Below, in pieces: positions 54,310 through 61,922 of a stretch of 64,000 bases of DNA. This DNA comes from Sphingomonas mali NBRC 15500. GTDB lineage: Bacteria; Pseudomonadota; Alphaproteobacteria; Sphingomonadales; Sphingomonadaceae. A program made the position numbers and the translations under genes. The number at the start of each line of letters is the position of its first letter. The first letter of the stretch is position 1. The stretch is from NCBI RefSeq assembly GCF_001598415.1, contig NZ_BCYX01000015.1:1-64000 (forward strand), written 5' to 3'. The notes under the pieces are model-generated. The model was given only the letters and a program-made list of their open reading frames with translations, was not told the DNA's origin and did not search any database.

Positions 54310-55800
54310 ATGGCCGATTGGAGCGAGATCGAGGCGCTGAAGCGCATCCCCCTGACCAAGCTGTTCGCCGACGATCCGGAGCGGCTGGGCAAATATTCGG
54401 CCGACGTTTGCGGCATCCATTTCGATTGGTCGAAAACGCATCTGACCGACGAGGCGATCAAGGCGTTCGAGAAACTGGCCAAGGCAAGCGACCTGGCCGG
54501 CAAGCGCGAAGCCCTGTTCACCGGCCAGGTGATCAACGTCACCGAGAACCGCGCCGTCACCCATACCGCCGAACGCGGCGAAGGCGCTAAGGACGACGTC
54601 GCCAGCGCACAGGCGCTCCACGCCCGGATGCGCGCGCTGATCGACGCGATCGAGGCCGAGGCGCTGGGCCCGATCCGCAATATCCTCCATGTCGGGATCG
54701 GCGGATCGGCGCTCGGTCCCGATCTGCTGGTCGATGCGCTGGGGCGCGATTCCAACCGCTATGACGTGGCGATCGTCTCCAATGTCGATGGGCTGGCACT
54801 TGAGGAAGCGTTCAAGCGGTTCGATCCGAGTGCGACCGTTCTGGCGATCGCGTCCAAGACCTTCACCACCACCGAGACGATGCTCAATGCCGAAAGCGTC
54901 GTCGAGTGGATGCAGGCGGGCGGGGTCGAGGACCCCTATGGCCGCGTCGTCGCGCTGACCGCCGATCCGGACAAGGCGATCGAATGGGGAGTCGACGAGA
55001 CGCGGGTGCTGCCGTTCGCCGACACCGTCGGTGGGCGCTATTCGCTCTGGTCGTCGATCGGTTTTCCCGCCGCGATGGCGCTCGGCTGGGACGCTTTCTC
55101 CGAATTGCTCGAGGGCGCGGCCGAGATGGACCGGCATTTCCGGCTGTCGGCGCTGCACGAAAATGTCCCCGCGCTCGCCGCCTTCACCGACCTGCTCTAC
55201 ACCCAGGCGTTCGGCTGCGAGACGCGCGGCGTGTTCTGCTACGACGAGCGGCTGCGGTTGCTGCCCTCCTACCTCCAGCAGCTCGAGATGGAATCGAACG
55301 GCAAGGGCGTAACGATCGAAGGCAAACCCGTCGGCCGTCCGACCGCGCCGATCACCTGGGGTGGTGTCGGCACCGACCAACAGCATGCCGTGTTCCAGCT
55401 GCTCCATCAGGGCACGCATCTCGTCCCGCTCGAATTCATCGGCGTGATCGAGCAGGCCGACACGCTGAGCGAGGACCACCACAAGACCCTGCTCAACAGC
55501 ATGTTCGCGCAAGGCGCTGCGCTGATGAAGGGCAAGGAGAATCCCGACGACCTCGCTCGCGCCTATCCAGGCGACCGGCCATCGACCACCTTGCTGCTCG
55601 ACGAGCTCGACGCGCGGACCCTGGGCGCGCTGATCGCCTATCACGAGCATCGCGTATTCGTGTCGGGCGTGCTGCTCGGGATCAACTCGTTCGACCAGTT
55701 CGGGGTCGAATTGGGCAAGGAAATGGCCAAGGCGGCGGCCAAGGGCGGCGGCGACTTCGACGCCTCGACCCAGGATTTGATCAAGCGGGCGTTTGGCTGA
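54310..55800 (+). CDS. pgi: Glucose-6-phosphate isomerase
   Basis: 496 residues from ATG at 54310 (AAGGAA upstream). Interconverts glucose-6-phosphate and fructose-6-phosphate. ILHVGIGGSALGPDLLVDAL, GGRYSLWSSIGFPAAMALGW (signature 1 region), YLQQLEMESNGKGVTIEG and QLLHQGTHLVPLEFIGVIE are family landmarks. Diverges from lepB; it also supplies hexose phosphates used for rfbA's substrate, though that is general metabolism. Confidence 0.97.
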   Translation: MADWSEIEALKRIPLTKLFADDPERLGKYSADVCGIHFDWSKTHLTDEAIKAFEKLAKASDLAGKREALFTGQVINVTENRAVTHTAERGEGAKDDVASAQALHARMRALIDAIEAEALGPIRNILHVGIGGSALGPDLLVDALGRDSNRYDVAIVSNVDGLALEEAFKRFDPSATVLAIASKTFTTTETMLNAESVVEWMQAGGVEDPYGRVVALTADPDKAIEWGVDETRVLPFADTVGGRYSLWSSIGFPAAMALGWDAFSELLEGAAEMDRHFRLSALHENVPALAAFTDLLYTQAFGCETRGVFCYDERLRLLPSYLQQLEMESNGKGVTIEGKPVGRPTAPITWGGVGTDQQHAVFQLLHQGTHLVPLEFIGVIEQADTLSEDHHKTLLNSMFAQGAALMKGKENPDDLARAYPGDRPSTTLLLDELDARTLGALIAYHEHRVFVSGVLLGINSFDQFGVELGKEMAKAAAKGGGDFDASTQDLIKRAFG

Positions 55801-55810
55801 CCCCTTTCCC

Positions 55811-55875
55811 CGTTCGTGCTGAGCCTGTCGAAGCACGGTTTGGACACACGCCCTTCGACAAGCTCAGGGCGAACG
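55811..55875. repeat. TTCGTGCTGAGCCTGTCGAAG inverted intergenic repeat
   Basis: Left half CGTTCGTGCTGAGCCTGTCG (from 55811) and right half CTTCGACAAGCTCAGGGCGA with ACG (to 55875) are near-complements around a short centre. It fills the pgi-gor gap and overlaps any gor promoter there. A widespread dispersed palindrome in proteobacterial genomes including sphingomonads. Confidence 0.85.
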
Positions 55876-55885
55876 GAGTTTTGGA

Positions 55886-57235
55886 ATGGCTGAATACGAC
55901 TACGACCTGTTCGTCATCGGCATCGGATCGGGCGGCACGCGTGCGGCGCGGGTGGCGGCGGCGCATGGCGCTCGCGTGGCGGCGGCGGAGGAATATCGCG
56001 TCGGCGGCACCTGCGTGATTCGCGGCTGCGTGCCCAAGAAATTGCTCGTCTATGGCGCGCATTTCGCCGAGGATTTGATGGACGCGCGGCGCTTCGGCTG
56101 GGATGTCCCCGCCGACTGCAAGTTCGACTGGAAGACGCTGACCGGCAATGTGTTCGAGGAAGTCGACCGCATCAGCAAGGCGTACAACACCACACTCGAC
56201 AGCCATAAGGTCGAGGTCATCAACGAGCGCGCCGAGCTGACCGGCCCCAATAATATCCGCCTGGCGTCGGGGCGCGAGGTCACGTCGAAATACATCCTGA
56301 TCGCGACCGGCGCGCGGCCGCACGTCCCAACCTGTCCGGGCCACGAATATGGCATCACCTCGAACGAGGCGTTTCATCTCGAGAGCGTGCCCAAGCGCAT
56401 CCTGATCGCGGGCGCCGGCTATATCGCCAACGAATTCGCCGGCATCTTCCACGAATTCGGCGCCAAGGTGACCTTGATCAACCGCAGCGACCAGATTCTG
56501 CGCGGCTATGACGAGCAGATCCGCGACCGCCTGCTCCAGATCAGCATGATGAAGGGGATCGATTTCCGCTTCAACGCCAAGTTCGAAGGGATCGAGAAGC
56601 AGGCCGACGGCAGCCTCAAGGTCTCGATGTCGAACCACGCGCCGATCGAGGTCGATTGCGTGATGTTCGCGACCGGCCGCGTGCCCAATACGGAGAATCT
56701 CGGCCTCGACGCGGCAGGAGTCGAGCTCAATGAAAAAGGTGCGATCAGGGTCGACGAGGACAATCGCTCGAGCGTGCCGAGCATCTATGCGGTCGGCGAC
56801 GTCACCGACCGCATCCAGCTGACCCCGGTCGCGATCCGCGAAGGCCAGGCGTTCGCCGACACCGTGTTCGGCAACAAGCCGACGCGAGTCGACTATCACT
56901 GCGTCCCCGCCGCGGTGTTCAGCCATCCCCAGATGGCGGGCGTCGGGCTGACCGAGAGCCAGGCCAAGATCAAATACGGATCGGTCAAAGTCTATGTCAG
57001 CGACTTCCGCCCGATGAAGAACGTCCTGGCCGGCCGCAACGAGCGCGCGTTGTACAAGATGATCTGCGACAGCGAGACCAACAAGATCCTGGGCATCCAC
57101 ATGATCGGGCCGGAGGCGGCGGAGATACTGCAGGCGGCAGCGGTCGCGGTGAAGGCCGGCCTGACCAAGGACGCGTTCGACCAGACGGTGGCGTTGCACC
57201 CGACGATGGCGGAGGAATTGGTGCTGATGAAGTAG
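55886..57235 (+). CDS. gor: Glutathione-disulfide reductase
   Basis: 449 residues, FAD/NADPH enzyme regenerating glutathione. FAD motif LFVIGIGSGGTRAARVAAAH, redox pair GGTCVIRGCVPKKLLVYG, NAD(P) loop ILIAGAGYIANEFAGIF, and the C-terminal dimer motif DQTVALHPTMAEELV. The RGCVPKK text marks it as glutathione reductase rather than lipoamide dehydrogenase. The ribosome site is AACGGAG just upstream, inside the end of the intergenic repeat. Confidence 0.95.
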   Translation: MAEYDYDLFVIGIGSGGTRAARVAAAHGARVAAAEEYRVGGTCVIRGCVPKKLLVYGAHFAEDLMDARRFGWDVPADCKFDWKTLTGNVFEEVDRISKAYNTTLDSHKVEVINERAELTGPNNIRLASGREVTSKYILIATGARPHVPTCPGHEYGITSNEAFHLESVPKRILIAGAGYIANEFAGIFHEFGAKVTLINRSDQILRGYDEQIRDRLLQISMMKGIDFRFNAKFEGIEKQADGSLKVSMSNHAPIEVDCVMFATGRVPNTENLGLDAAGVELNEKGAIRVDEDNRSSVPSIYAVGDVTDRIQLTPVAIREGQAFADTVFGNKPTRVDYHCVPAAVFSHPQMAGVGLTESQAKIKYGSVKVYVSDFRPMKNVLAGRNERALYKMICDSETNKILGIHMIGPEAAEILQAAAVAVKAGLTKDAFDQTVALHPTMAEELVLMK

Positions 57236-57246
57236 CGGGCGGACGG

Positions 57247-57273
57247 CCCGGATTTGCCCGCGGCAAATCCGGG
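57247..57273 (+). terminator. 12-bp hairpin after gor
   Basis: Perfect stem CCCGGATTTGCC / GGCAAATCCGGG with loop CGC, twelve bases after the gor stop. No T-run follows, so termination may need Rho, or the hairpin may instead protect the 3' end. Confidence 0.5.
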
Positions 57274-57412
57274 ACTCGTCACGGCGGGCGGCGGGCCGGC
57301 ACAGCCGGCACGTCCGACGACGTGACCGCCAAGCCGAACGTTTTCCTGCTCCCCCGGAAGGAGGAACGGTGGCCTCCTAGCCACGGCTGGCCCGCTCGTT
57401 ACAACAGGCGAT

Positions 57413-58660
57413 GTGAACCGCATCGCTCTTATCGCTATCGTTGCCGCGGCTATGACCGCCCCCTGCGCAACGATGCTGCGCGCCCAGCAGGTCGCGCCTC
57501 CAACGATCATCCAGACCGCCAGTAAGCGGGTCGGCACGGGCGACTATCTCGAGACGATCGACGCCCTGAAATCGGCCGCCTATGCGCCCGATGGTACGAC
57601 ACGCGATCTCATGGCCGAGAAACTGTGGCTGCAGTTCAGCCCCTTCATGACGAATGAACTCGCACCCGCCAAAGCCGACCCGGCCGATGCCGATTACATT
57701 CTTGGGCGCGGATGGGCCGCCAGAATTGCGGCCGCGACGCCGCGCGACGCTATCGCCGAGATCGTGCGCCGAGCCGCGACGTCGCAAATCGTCATCCTCA
57801 ACGAAACGCACGCCGCCCCGCGTGATCGCGCCTTCGGTTTGGAGGTTGCGCGCGCGCTTCGGCCGCTCGGCTTCTCGATTCTGGCGTTCGAAACGCTTCG
57901 GAATGACGTGCCGACGGGCGATCCGGGCTCGGCAACCGCACAACTTGAACGCGACAGATACGTCCGCTTCAACACCGGCGGCTATACGCCCGACCCGGTC
58001 TTTGCCGGTTTCCTGCGCGAATCACTGGCGCTGGGCTATGAGCCAGTCGCTTACGAAGCCACGACCAAGCAATTGACGCCGGGCGGCGGCATCGCTGAGC
58101 GCGACCAGGCGCAGGCGGACAATCTGGTCGCCGCGATCTTCGCCAGGCAGCCCAAGGCCAAGGTGCTTATCTATGTCGGCGTCAGCCATGTCGCCGAACG
58201 CCCGCTGGGCAAGACTGAGTGGATGGCATCGAGGCTGAAACGGATGACCGGCATCGACCCGCTGACGATCGACCAGGCGACGATCGACGATCTGTCGCCC
58301 GGCACGCGTGGCGCGTACGATATGGCGTCGGCGCGGATCGGCGACCGTTCCGCGATCTTCTTCGTCGGGCGGCGGCCGCTGGTGCTGGGGCCATATGCCG
58401 GCGCAGTCGACCTGCAGGTCGTACACCCGCGGCGCTCCTACCGCTTCGGCCGGCCGGCTTGGCTGGCAGCCCTTGGCGGCAAGCCGATAGCGATCCCCAG
58501 GGAATTGTTGCCGTCCAAGGGACGCCGGCTGATCCAGGTCTTCGACGCCGGCGCTGCGGCCGATGCGGTGCCCCTGGATCAAGTTCTGGTCGAGGCCGGC
58601 GGCCCCGTACCGATGCTGATGCCACCGCCCGGGCCCGTCCGGTTTCAAACGCAACCCTAG
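57413..58660 (+). CDS. Secreted ChaN/erythromycin-esterase-like protein
   Basis: 415 residues from GTG at 57413 with a signal peptide (MNRIALIAIVAAAMTAPCAT, cleavage about residue 25). Residues about 110-300 have QIVILNETHAAPRDRAFGLE, ILAFETLRNDVPTG and LIYVGVSHVAERPLG. These E-TH and later VSH motifs recall the ChaN/TraB/erythromycin-esterase-like group (haem-binding or metal-dependent hydrolase fold). Reaction unknown. Its TAG and the stop of the convergent TauD gene share the palindrome CTAG (58657-58660). Confidence 0.7.
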   Translation: MNRIALIAIVAAAMTAPCATMLRAQQVAPPTIIQTASKRVGTGDYLETIDALKSAAYAPDGTTRDLMAEKLWLQFSPFMTNELAPAKADPADADYILGRGWAARIAAATPRDAIAEIVRRAATSQIVILNETHAAPRDRAFGLEVARALRPLGFSILAFETLRNDVPTGDPGSATAQLERDRYVRFNTGGYTPDPVFAGFLRESLALGYEPVAYEATTKQLTPGGGIAERDQAQADNLVAAIFARQPKAKVLIYVGVSHVAERPLGKTEWMASRLKRMTGIDPLTIDQATIDDLSPGTRGAYDMASARIGDRSAIFFVGRRPLVLGPYAGAVDLQVVHPRRSYRFGRPAWLAALGGKPIAIPRELLPSKGRRLIQVFDAGAAADAVPLDQVLVEAGGPVPMLMPPPGPVRFQTQP

Positions 58661-59487
58661 TTTAGCGCCACTCCGGAAATCGTGATCCGATGCATCAGCC
58701 GTCGATGCCCCTGATAATCGTTCATCGCGCAATGCCAGGTTGAGCGATTGTCCCAGATCGCGAGCGAGCCCGGCGCCCATTGCAAGCGGCATTGGAACTC
58801 CGGCCGCATGCCGACCGAGTAGAGATAGGACAGCAACGGCATGCTCTCCTCGCGCGTCCAGCCTTCGAAATGCAGCGTGAAGGCGGGATTGACGTAGAGG
58901 ATCTTGCGGCCCGTCACCGGGTGGCGGATCACCACCGGATGAACCGCGGCGGCGTGGATCTCATGTCCCTTGAGATCGGCGGCCTGGTCGGTCTTCGCGT
59001 AGATGCCGTCATGGCCGTAGATATGGTCGGCCGAATGCACGGCGCGCAGCCCCTCGAGCGTCGCCTTGAGCCCGTCCGACAGCGAATCATACGCCGCGCC
59101 CAGGCTGGCGAACAGCGTATCGCCACCAGTCGGTGGCGTTTCGCGCGCGAGCAGGATCGAGCCCATTGCCGGCACCTGGTCATAGCTGTGATCGGTATGC
59201 CAGCCGCCACCGATATTGGTGGTCTGGGTTTCCGCCTTGCGCACCTCGGCGATCTCGGGATGGCCGCCATTCGCCGGGAAGTAATTGTTGATGTCGATCT
59301 CGCCCCAGCGCCGCGCGAAGGCGATGTGATCCTCGGGGCTGAGCTCCTGGTCGCGGACGAACAGCACGCCGCGTTCGGCGACCGCGGCCTTGAGCGCGTC
59401 GATGCCGCTGTCGTCGAGGTTCCGCAGGTCGATGCCGCTGGCTTCGGCGCCGCAATGATCGGCGATCGGGCGAATCTGCATGGTCAT
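58657..59487 (-). CDS. TauD/TfdA-family Fe(II)/2-oxoglutarate dioxygenase
   Basis: 276 residues. Iron ligands: HTDHSYD (HxD, about residue 96) and the distal His in STWHCAMNDY, with the 2-oxoglutarate Arg in HRRLMHRITISG. VRDQELSPEDHIAFARRWGE near the N-terminus is typical. Relatives release sulfite from taurine or attack phenoxyacetate and similar compounds; the substrate here is unknown. Divergent from a Crp-family regulator, with a perfect palindrome between, so regulation by that protein is likely. Confidence 0.9.
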   Translation of the reverse strand: MTMQIRPIADHCGAEASGIDLRNLDDSGIDALKAAVAERGVLFVRDQELSPEDHIAFARRWGEIDINNYFPANGGHPEIAEVRKAETQTTNIGGGWHTDHSYDQVPAMGSILLARETPPTGGDTLFASLGAAYDSLSDGLKATLEGLRAVHSADHIYGHDGIYAKTDQAADLKGHEIHAAAVHPVVIRHPVTGRKILYVNPAFTLHFEGWTREESMPLLSYLYSVGMRPEFQCRLQWAPGSLAIWDNRSTWHCAMNDYQGHRRLMHRITISGVALN

Positions 59488-59533
59488 GATTCCTCTCCTT
59501 TGCCGGCGATCTTATCGCGCGGCTTGTACCAGG

Positions 59534-59553
59534 ATTGCTACGATCGTAGCAAT
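59534..59553. promoter_or_regulatory. Perfect 20-bp palindromic operator between TauD-type gene and Crp-family regulator
   Basis: ATTGCTACGATCGTAGCAAT is identical to its reverse complement. It lies six bases before the regulator's ATG and 46 bases upstream of the dioxygenase start. Crp/Fnr-family dimers bind palindromes of about this length; this site is not the usual TGTGA or TTGAT form, fitting a specialised regulator that would control itself and the dioxygenase. Confidence 0.8.
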
Positions 59554-59559
59554 TGGCAG

Positions 59560-60216
59560 ATGGAATTGCTCGACGCTCTCCGCCGTGGCCGCTGGTTTGC
59601 CACGCTCGACGCCGCGCTCGCCGCCGAACTGATCGCAGCCGGCCGCATCGCCACGCTCGACGCCGGGCAGTGGATCTATTCGGAGGGCGACGAGGAGCCG
59701 GGCCTGTGCCTGGTTGTCGAGGGCGTGCTGCGGCTGGAAGCGAGCGTCGGTCCCGAGCGCGACGTGCTGCTCGGGCTGGCGGGGCCGGGCCAGGCGATCG
59801 GCCAGTCACGACGCTTCGGCGGCGGGCGGCGGATCGTCACAGTCCGCGCGCAGCGAGCGGCCAGGGTGTTGCTGGTGCCCGACACCGCTTTGCCCGGAAT
59901 CGCCGCACGCCAGCCGGGTGCTTGGCCAGCGACGATGGCCCTGCTCTACGACCAGCTCGATGCCGCAGTGCACGGGGCGGCGCTCAACCTGTGCCTGTCG
60001 CCACGCGAGCGCGTCGCGGCGCGGTTGGCGCAGTTGGCCGATGACCATGGCGACGTTCCCGCGACGCAAGCCGATCTCGCCGAAATGTGCGGGCTCAGCC
60101 GCAAATCGGCGAGCGGGCATATCCTGGCGCTGGCGAAACGCGGCTGGGTCGCGCCGGGCTACGGGTCGTTGCGTGTGCTCGACGCGGGGGCGCTACGAAG
60201 GGTTGCCGGGATTTAA
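59560..60216 (+). CDS. Crp/Fnr-family transcriptional regulator
   Basis: 218 residues from ATG at 59560. N-terminal cyclic-nucleotide-binding-like beta barrel (WIYSEGDEEPGLCLVVEGVL) and C-terminal helix-turn-helix (ATQADLAEMCGLSRKSASGH). No Fe-S cysteine cluster, so not an oxygen sensor of the Fnr type; the effector is unknown. A strong palindrome lies directly before its start, so autoregulation is likely. The next 200 bases are a repeat element. Confidence 0.9.
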   Translation: MELLDALRRGRWFATLDAALAAELIAAGRIATLDAGQWIYSEGDEEPGLCLVVEGVLRLEASVGPERDVLLGLAGPGQAIGQSRRFGGGRRIVTVRAQRAARVLLVPDTALPGIAARQPGAWPATMALLYDQLDAAVHGAALNLCLSPRERVAARLAQLADDHGDVPATQADLAEMCGLSRKSASGHILALAKRGWVAPGYGSLRVLDAGALRRVAGI

Positions 60217-60236
60217 GACGTGTCGACGTTGCGATT

Positions 60237-60393
60237 CTCCCCTCCCTGCAAGGGAGGGGATCAAGGGGTGGGTGTAGCGTCGGGCGAAGCTCGATGCCTC
60301 GTCCGGCGCTGTTTGCCGACAGGTCCATGAGTCTCTTGGGCGCGCAGACACGCGCACCCACCCCCAGCCCCTCCCTGCAAGCAGGGAGGGGAG
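60237..60393. repeat. GC-rich palindromic intergenic element, second copy of CCCCTCCC family
   Basis: Hairpin CCCCTCCCT-GCA-AGGGAGGGG (60239-60259) and hairpin CCCCTCCCTGC-AA-GCAGGGAGGGG (60368-60391) lie about 110 bases apart. Segments GGGGTGGGTG and CACCCACCCCC just inside them also pair, so the whole can fold into a cruciform. Same kind as 48263-48364. It lies between two convergent regulator genes. Confidence 0.85.
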
Positions 60394-60416
60394 TTCGAAA
60401 ACTGAATGTCGACACC

Positions 60417-61073
60417 CTAAAGCCCGAACAGCCGATCAAACGCCGCCGCGCCGCGCTGGCCGAAGTCGATCACCCTGCCCTCGCCGCGCCGTGCCCAGCC
60501 CTCGTCCAGCGCGCGGCTCAAAATCTGCGCGCCGAGCGCTCCGCCGAGATGATGCCGCCGCTCGCTCCAGTCGAGGCACGTGCGGCAGAACGGCCGCCGT
60601 CCGTCCCCGCGCACGAACCCGCGATCGGCGAGCCACGCGCGGCCGGCATCGGTCAGGCCGTGGTCGACCATCATCCCCGCGTCCGCCAGCTTCGCCGCCA
60701 CCGCCACCGCGCGCGCGCCGGCAAGATGATCGTAGCACACCCTCGCTTCACGCAGCGCCGGGTCGCGCGGCCCCGTGCGCAGTCTGACAGCGCCGGTCCG
60801 CTGCGCCAATTCCATCAGCGCCTCGAGTGCGGTGGCCACGTCGGGGCCCGACAGCCGCAGATAGCGATGCCGCCCCTGTTTCTCCGCGGCGAGCAGCCCG
60901 GCCGTCTCCATCCGGGCAATGTGCCCGCTGGCGGTCGGCAGGGTGATGCCCGCAACATGCGCCAGCTCGCTCACCGTCAGCGCGCGCCCGTCCATTAGCG
61001 CGGTCAGCATGTTGGTGCGCGCGGGGTCGCCGATCAGCGCGGCGATTTCGGCGATATAGGGGCCTTCTCTCAT
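60417..61073 (-). CDS. ArsR-family winged-helix regulator
   Basis: 218 residues. An N-terminal HTH (AALIGDPARTNMLTALMDGR, LTVSELAHVAGITLPTASGH) of ArsR type and a longer C-terminal part with CYDHLAGARAVAVAA and FCRTCLDWSERRHHLGGALG, whose Cys/His could bind metal or a thiol-active ligand. Larger than minimal ArsR proteins (about 100 residues). Divergent from a two-gene unit; an inverted repeat touching its start codon suggests autorepression. Confidence 0.88.
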   Translation of the reverse strand: MREGPYIAEIAALIGDPARTNMLTALMDGRALTVSELAHVAGITLPTASGHIARMETAGLLAAEKQGRHRYLRLSGPDVATALEALMELAQRTGAVRLRTGPRDPALREARVCYDHLAGARAVAVAAKLADAGMMVDHGLTDAGRAWLADRGFVRGDGRRPFCRTCLDWSERRHHLGGALGAQILSRALDEGWARRGEGRVIDFGQRGAAAFDRLFGL

Positions 61074-61094
61074 GGTTCGATCTGTACCGAACCA
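61073..61094. promoter_or_regulatory. Inverted repeat operator adjacent to the ArsR-type start
   Basis: TGGTTCG-N8-CGAACCA, 7-bp perfect arms, with one arm touching the ATG of the regulator. Position and symmetry fit binding by the winged-helix dimer as an autorepression site. Confidence 0.65.
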
Positions 61095-61114
61095 TCGCCG
61101 CGGCCGGAATCGCT

Positions 61115-61132
61115 AAAGTGCACGGACACTTT
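61115..61132. promoter_or_regulatory. Second inverted repeat, upstream of the NIPSNAP/ABM unit
   Basis: AAAGTG-N6-CACTTT, 6-bp perfect arms, 12 bases before the ATG at 61145 and overlapping the leader just before the ribosome site (GGAGAAGA). May be a second operator, with a different sequence from the first, or a leader hairpin. Confidence 0.45.
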
Positions 61133-61144
61133 GGAGAAGACCGA

Positions 61145-61450
61145 ATGATCACCTGCTTCATCCGCTACGATATCGAGCCCTGGGGCCGCGACGCGTTCGT
61201 CGATTATGCCCGCATTTGGGGCCAGGCGATCCCCGAGTGCGGCGCCGATCTGATCGGCTATTTCGCCCCGCACGAAGGATCGGCGACGACGGCTTATGGC
61301 GTCTACAACATCGAGAGTCTGGCCGAGTACGAAGCCTATCGCGCGCGGCTCAAGGACCATCCGATCGGTCGCCAGAACTTCGCCTTCGCGCAAGGCGAGC
61401 GCTTCATCCGCCGCGAGGACCGCATCTTCCTGGCCAGGGTCGACCGATGA
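61145..61450 (+). CDS. NIPSNAP-family (dimeric alpha/beta barrel) protein
   Basis: 101 residues from ATG at 61145 with GGAGAAGA upstream. MITCFIRYDIEPWGRDAFVD, CGADLIGYFAPHEGSATTAY and FIRREDRIFLARVDR fit the NIPSNAP-type ferredoxin-like fold. Function unknown; relatives are often next to detoxification genes. It overlaps the next gene (ATGA at 61447-61450) and is divergent from the ArsR-type regulator, which probably controls both. Confidence 0.82.
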   Translation: MITCFIRYDIEPWGRDAFVDYARIWGQAIPECGADLIGYFAPHEGSATTAYGVYNIESLAEYEAYRARLKDHPIGRQNFAFAQGERFIRREDRIFLARVDR

Positions 61451-61794
61451 TCGCGGTGATCTTCGAGGTCGAACCCGCCGGGGGGCAGCGCGACACCTAT
61501 CTCGACATCGCCGCGCGGCTGAAACCCGAACTGGAGGCGATCGACGGGTTCATCTCGGTCGAACGGTTCGAGAGCCTGACCAATCCCGGCAAGATGCTGT
61601 CGCTGAGCTTCTTCCGCGACGAGGCGGGGGTCGCGGCGTGGCGCAACACCGAGGATCATCGCCGCGCACAGGCGGCGGGACGCGGCGGGGTGTTCGCGGA
61701 GTACCGACTGCGCGTGGCGCGGGTGCTGCGGGACTATGGGCTGGAGGAGCGGGAAGAAGCGCCGCAGGACAGCCGGGCGGCGCATCAGGTTTAG
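61447..61794 (+). CDS. Antibiotic biosynthesis monooxygenase (ABM)-domain protein
   Basis: 115 residues: MIAVIFEVEPAGGQRDTYLD, ELEAIDGFISVERFESLTNP and SLSFFRDEAGVAAWRNTEDH are typical of small ABM-domain proteins (cofactor-free oxygenases or haem-degrading folds). The His in EDHRRAQ is common in the family. Translationally coupled to the NIPSNAP gene, a pairing that may act on one reactive small molecule; substrate unknown. Confidence 0.85.
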   Translation: MIAVIFEVEPAGGQRDTYLDIAARLKPELEAIDGFISVERFESLTNPGKMLSLSFFRDEAGVAAWRNTEDHRRAQAAGRGGVFAEYRLRVARVLRDYGLEEREEAPQDSRAAHQV

Positions 61795-61922
61795 GAGCTA
61801 TTGCCGCCGTAACCCGTTACAAAAATATAGCGTTGACTATTGTTTTGGCGCGCTCTTTTATCGCTTAACTACCCCGCAAGTGCCGTTGCGGCCGAGACAA
61901 TGGGGAGATGGGAGAGGCGAGC

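Noticed and set aside
54190-55836. Apparent 5' extension of lepB through pgi
   Set aside because: LepB family length and the pgi gene on the plus strand show the real start is near 54189.
55781-57199. 472-codon open frame opposite gor
   Set aside because: Antisense shadow of a confidently identified gene.
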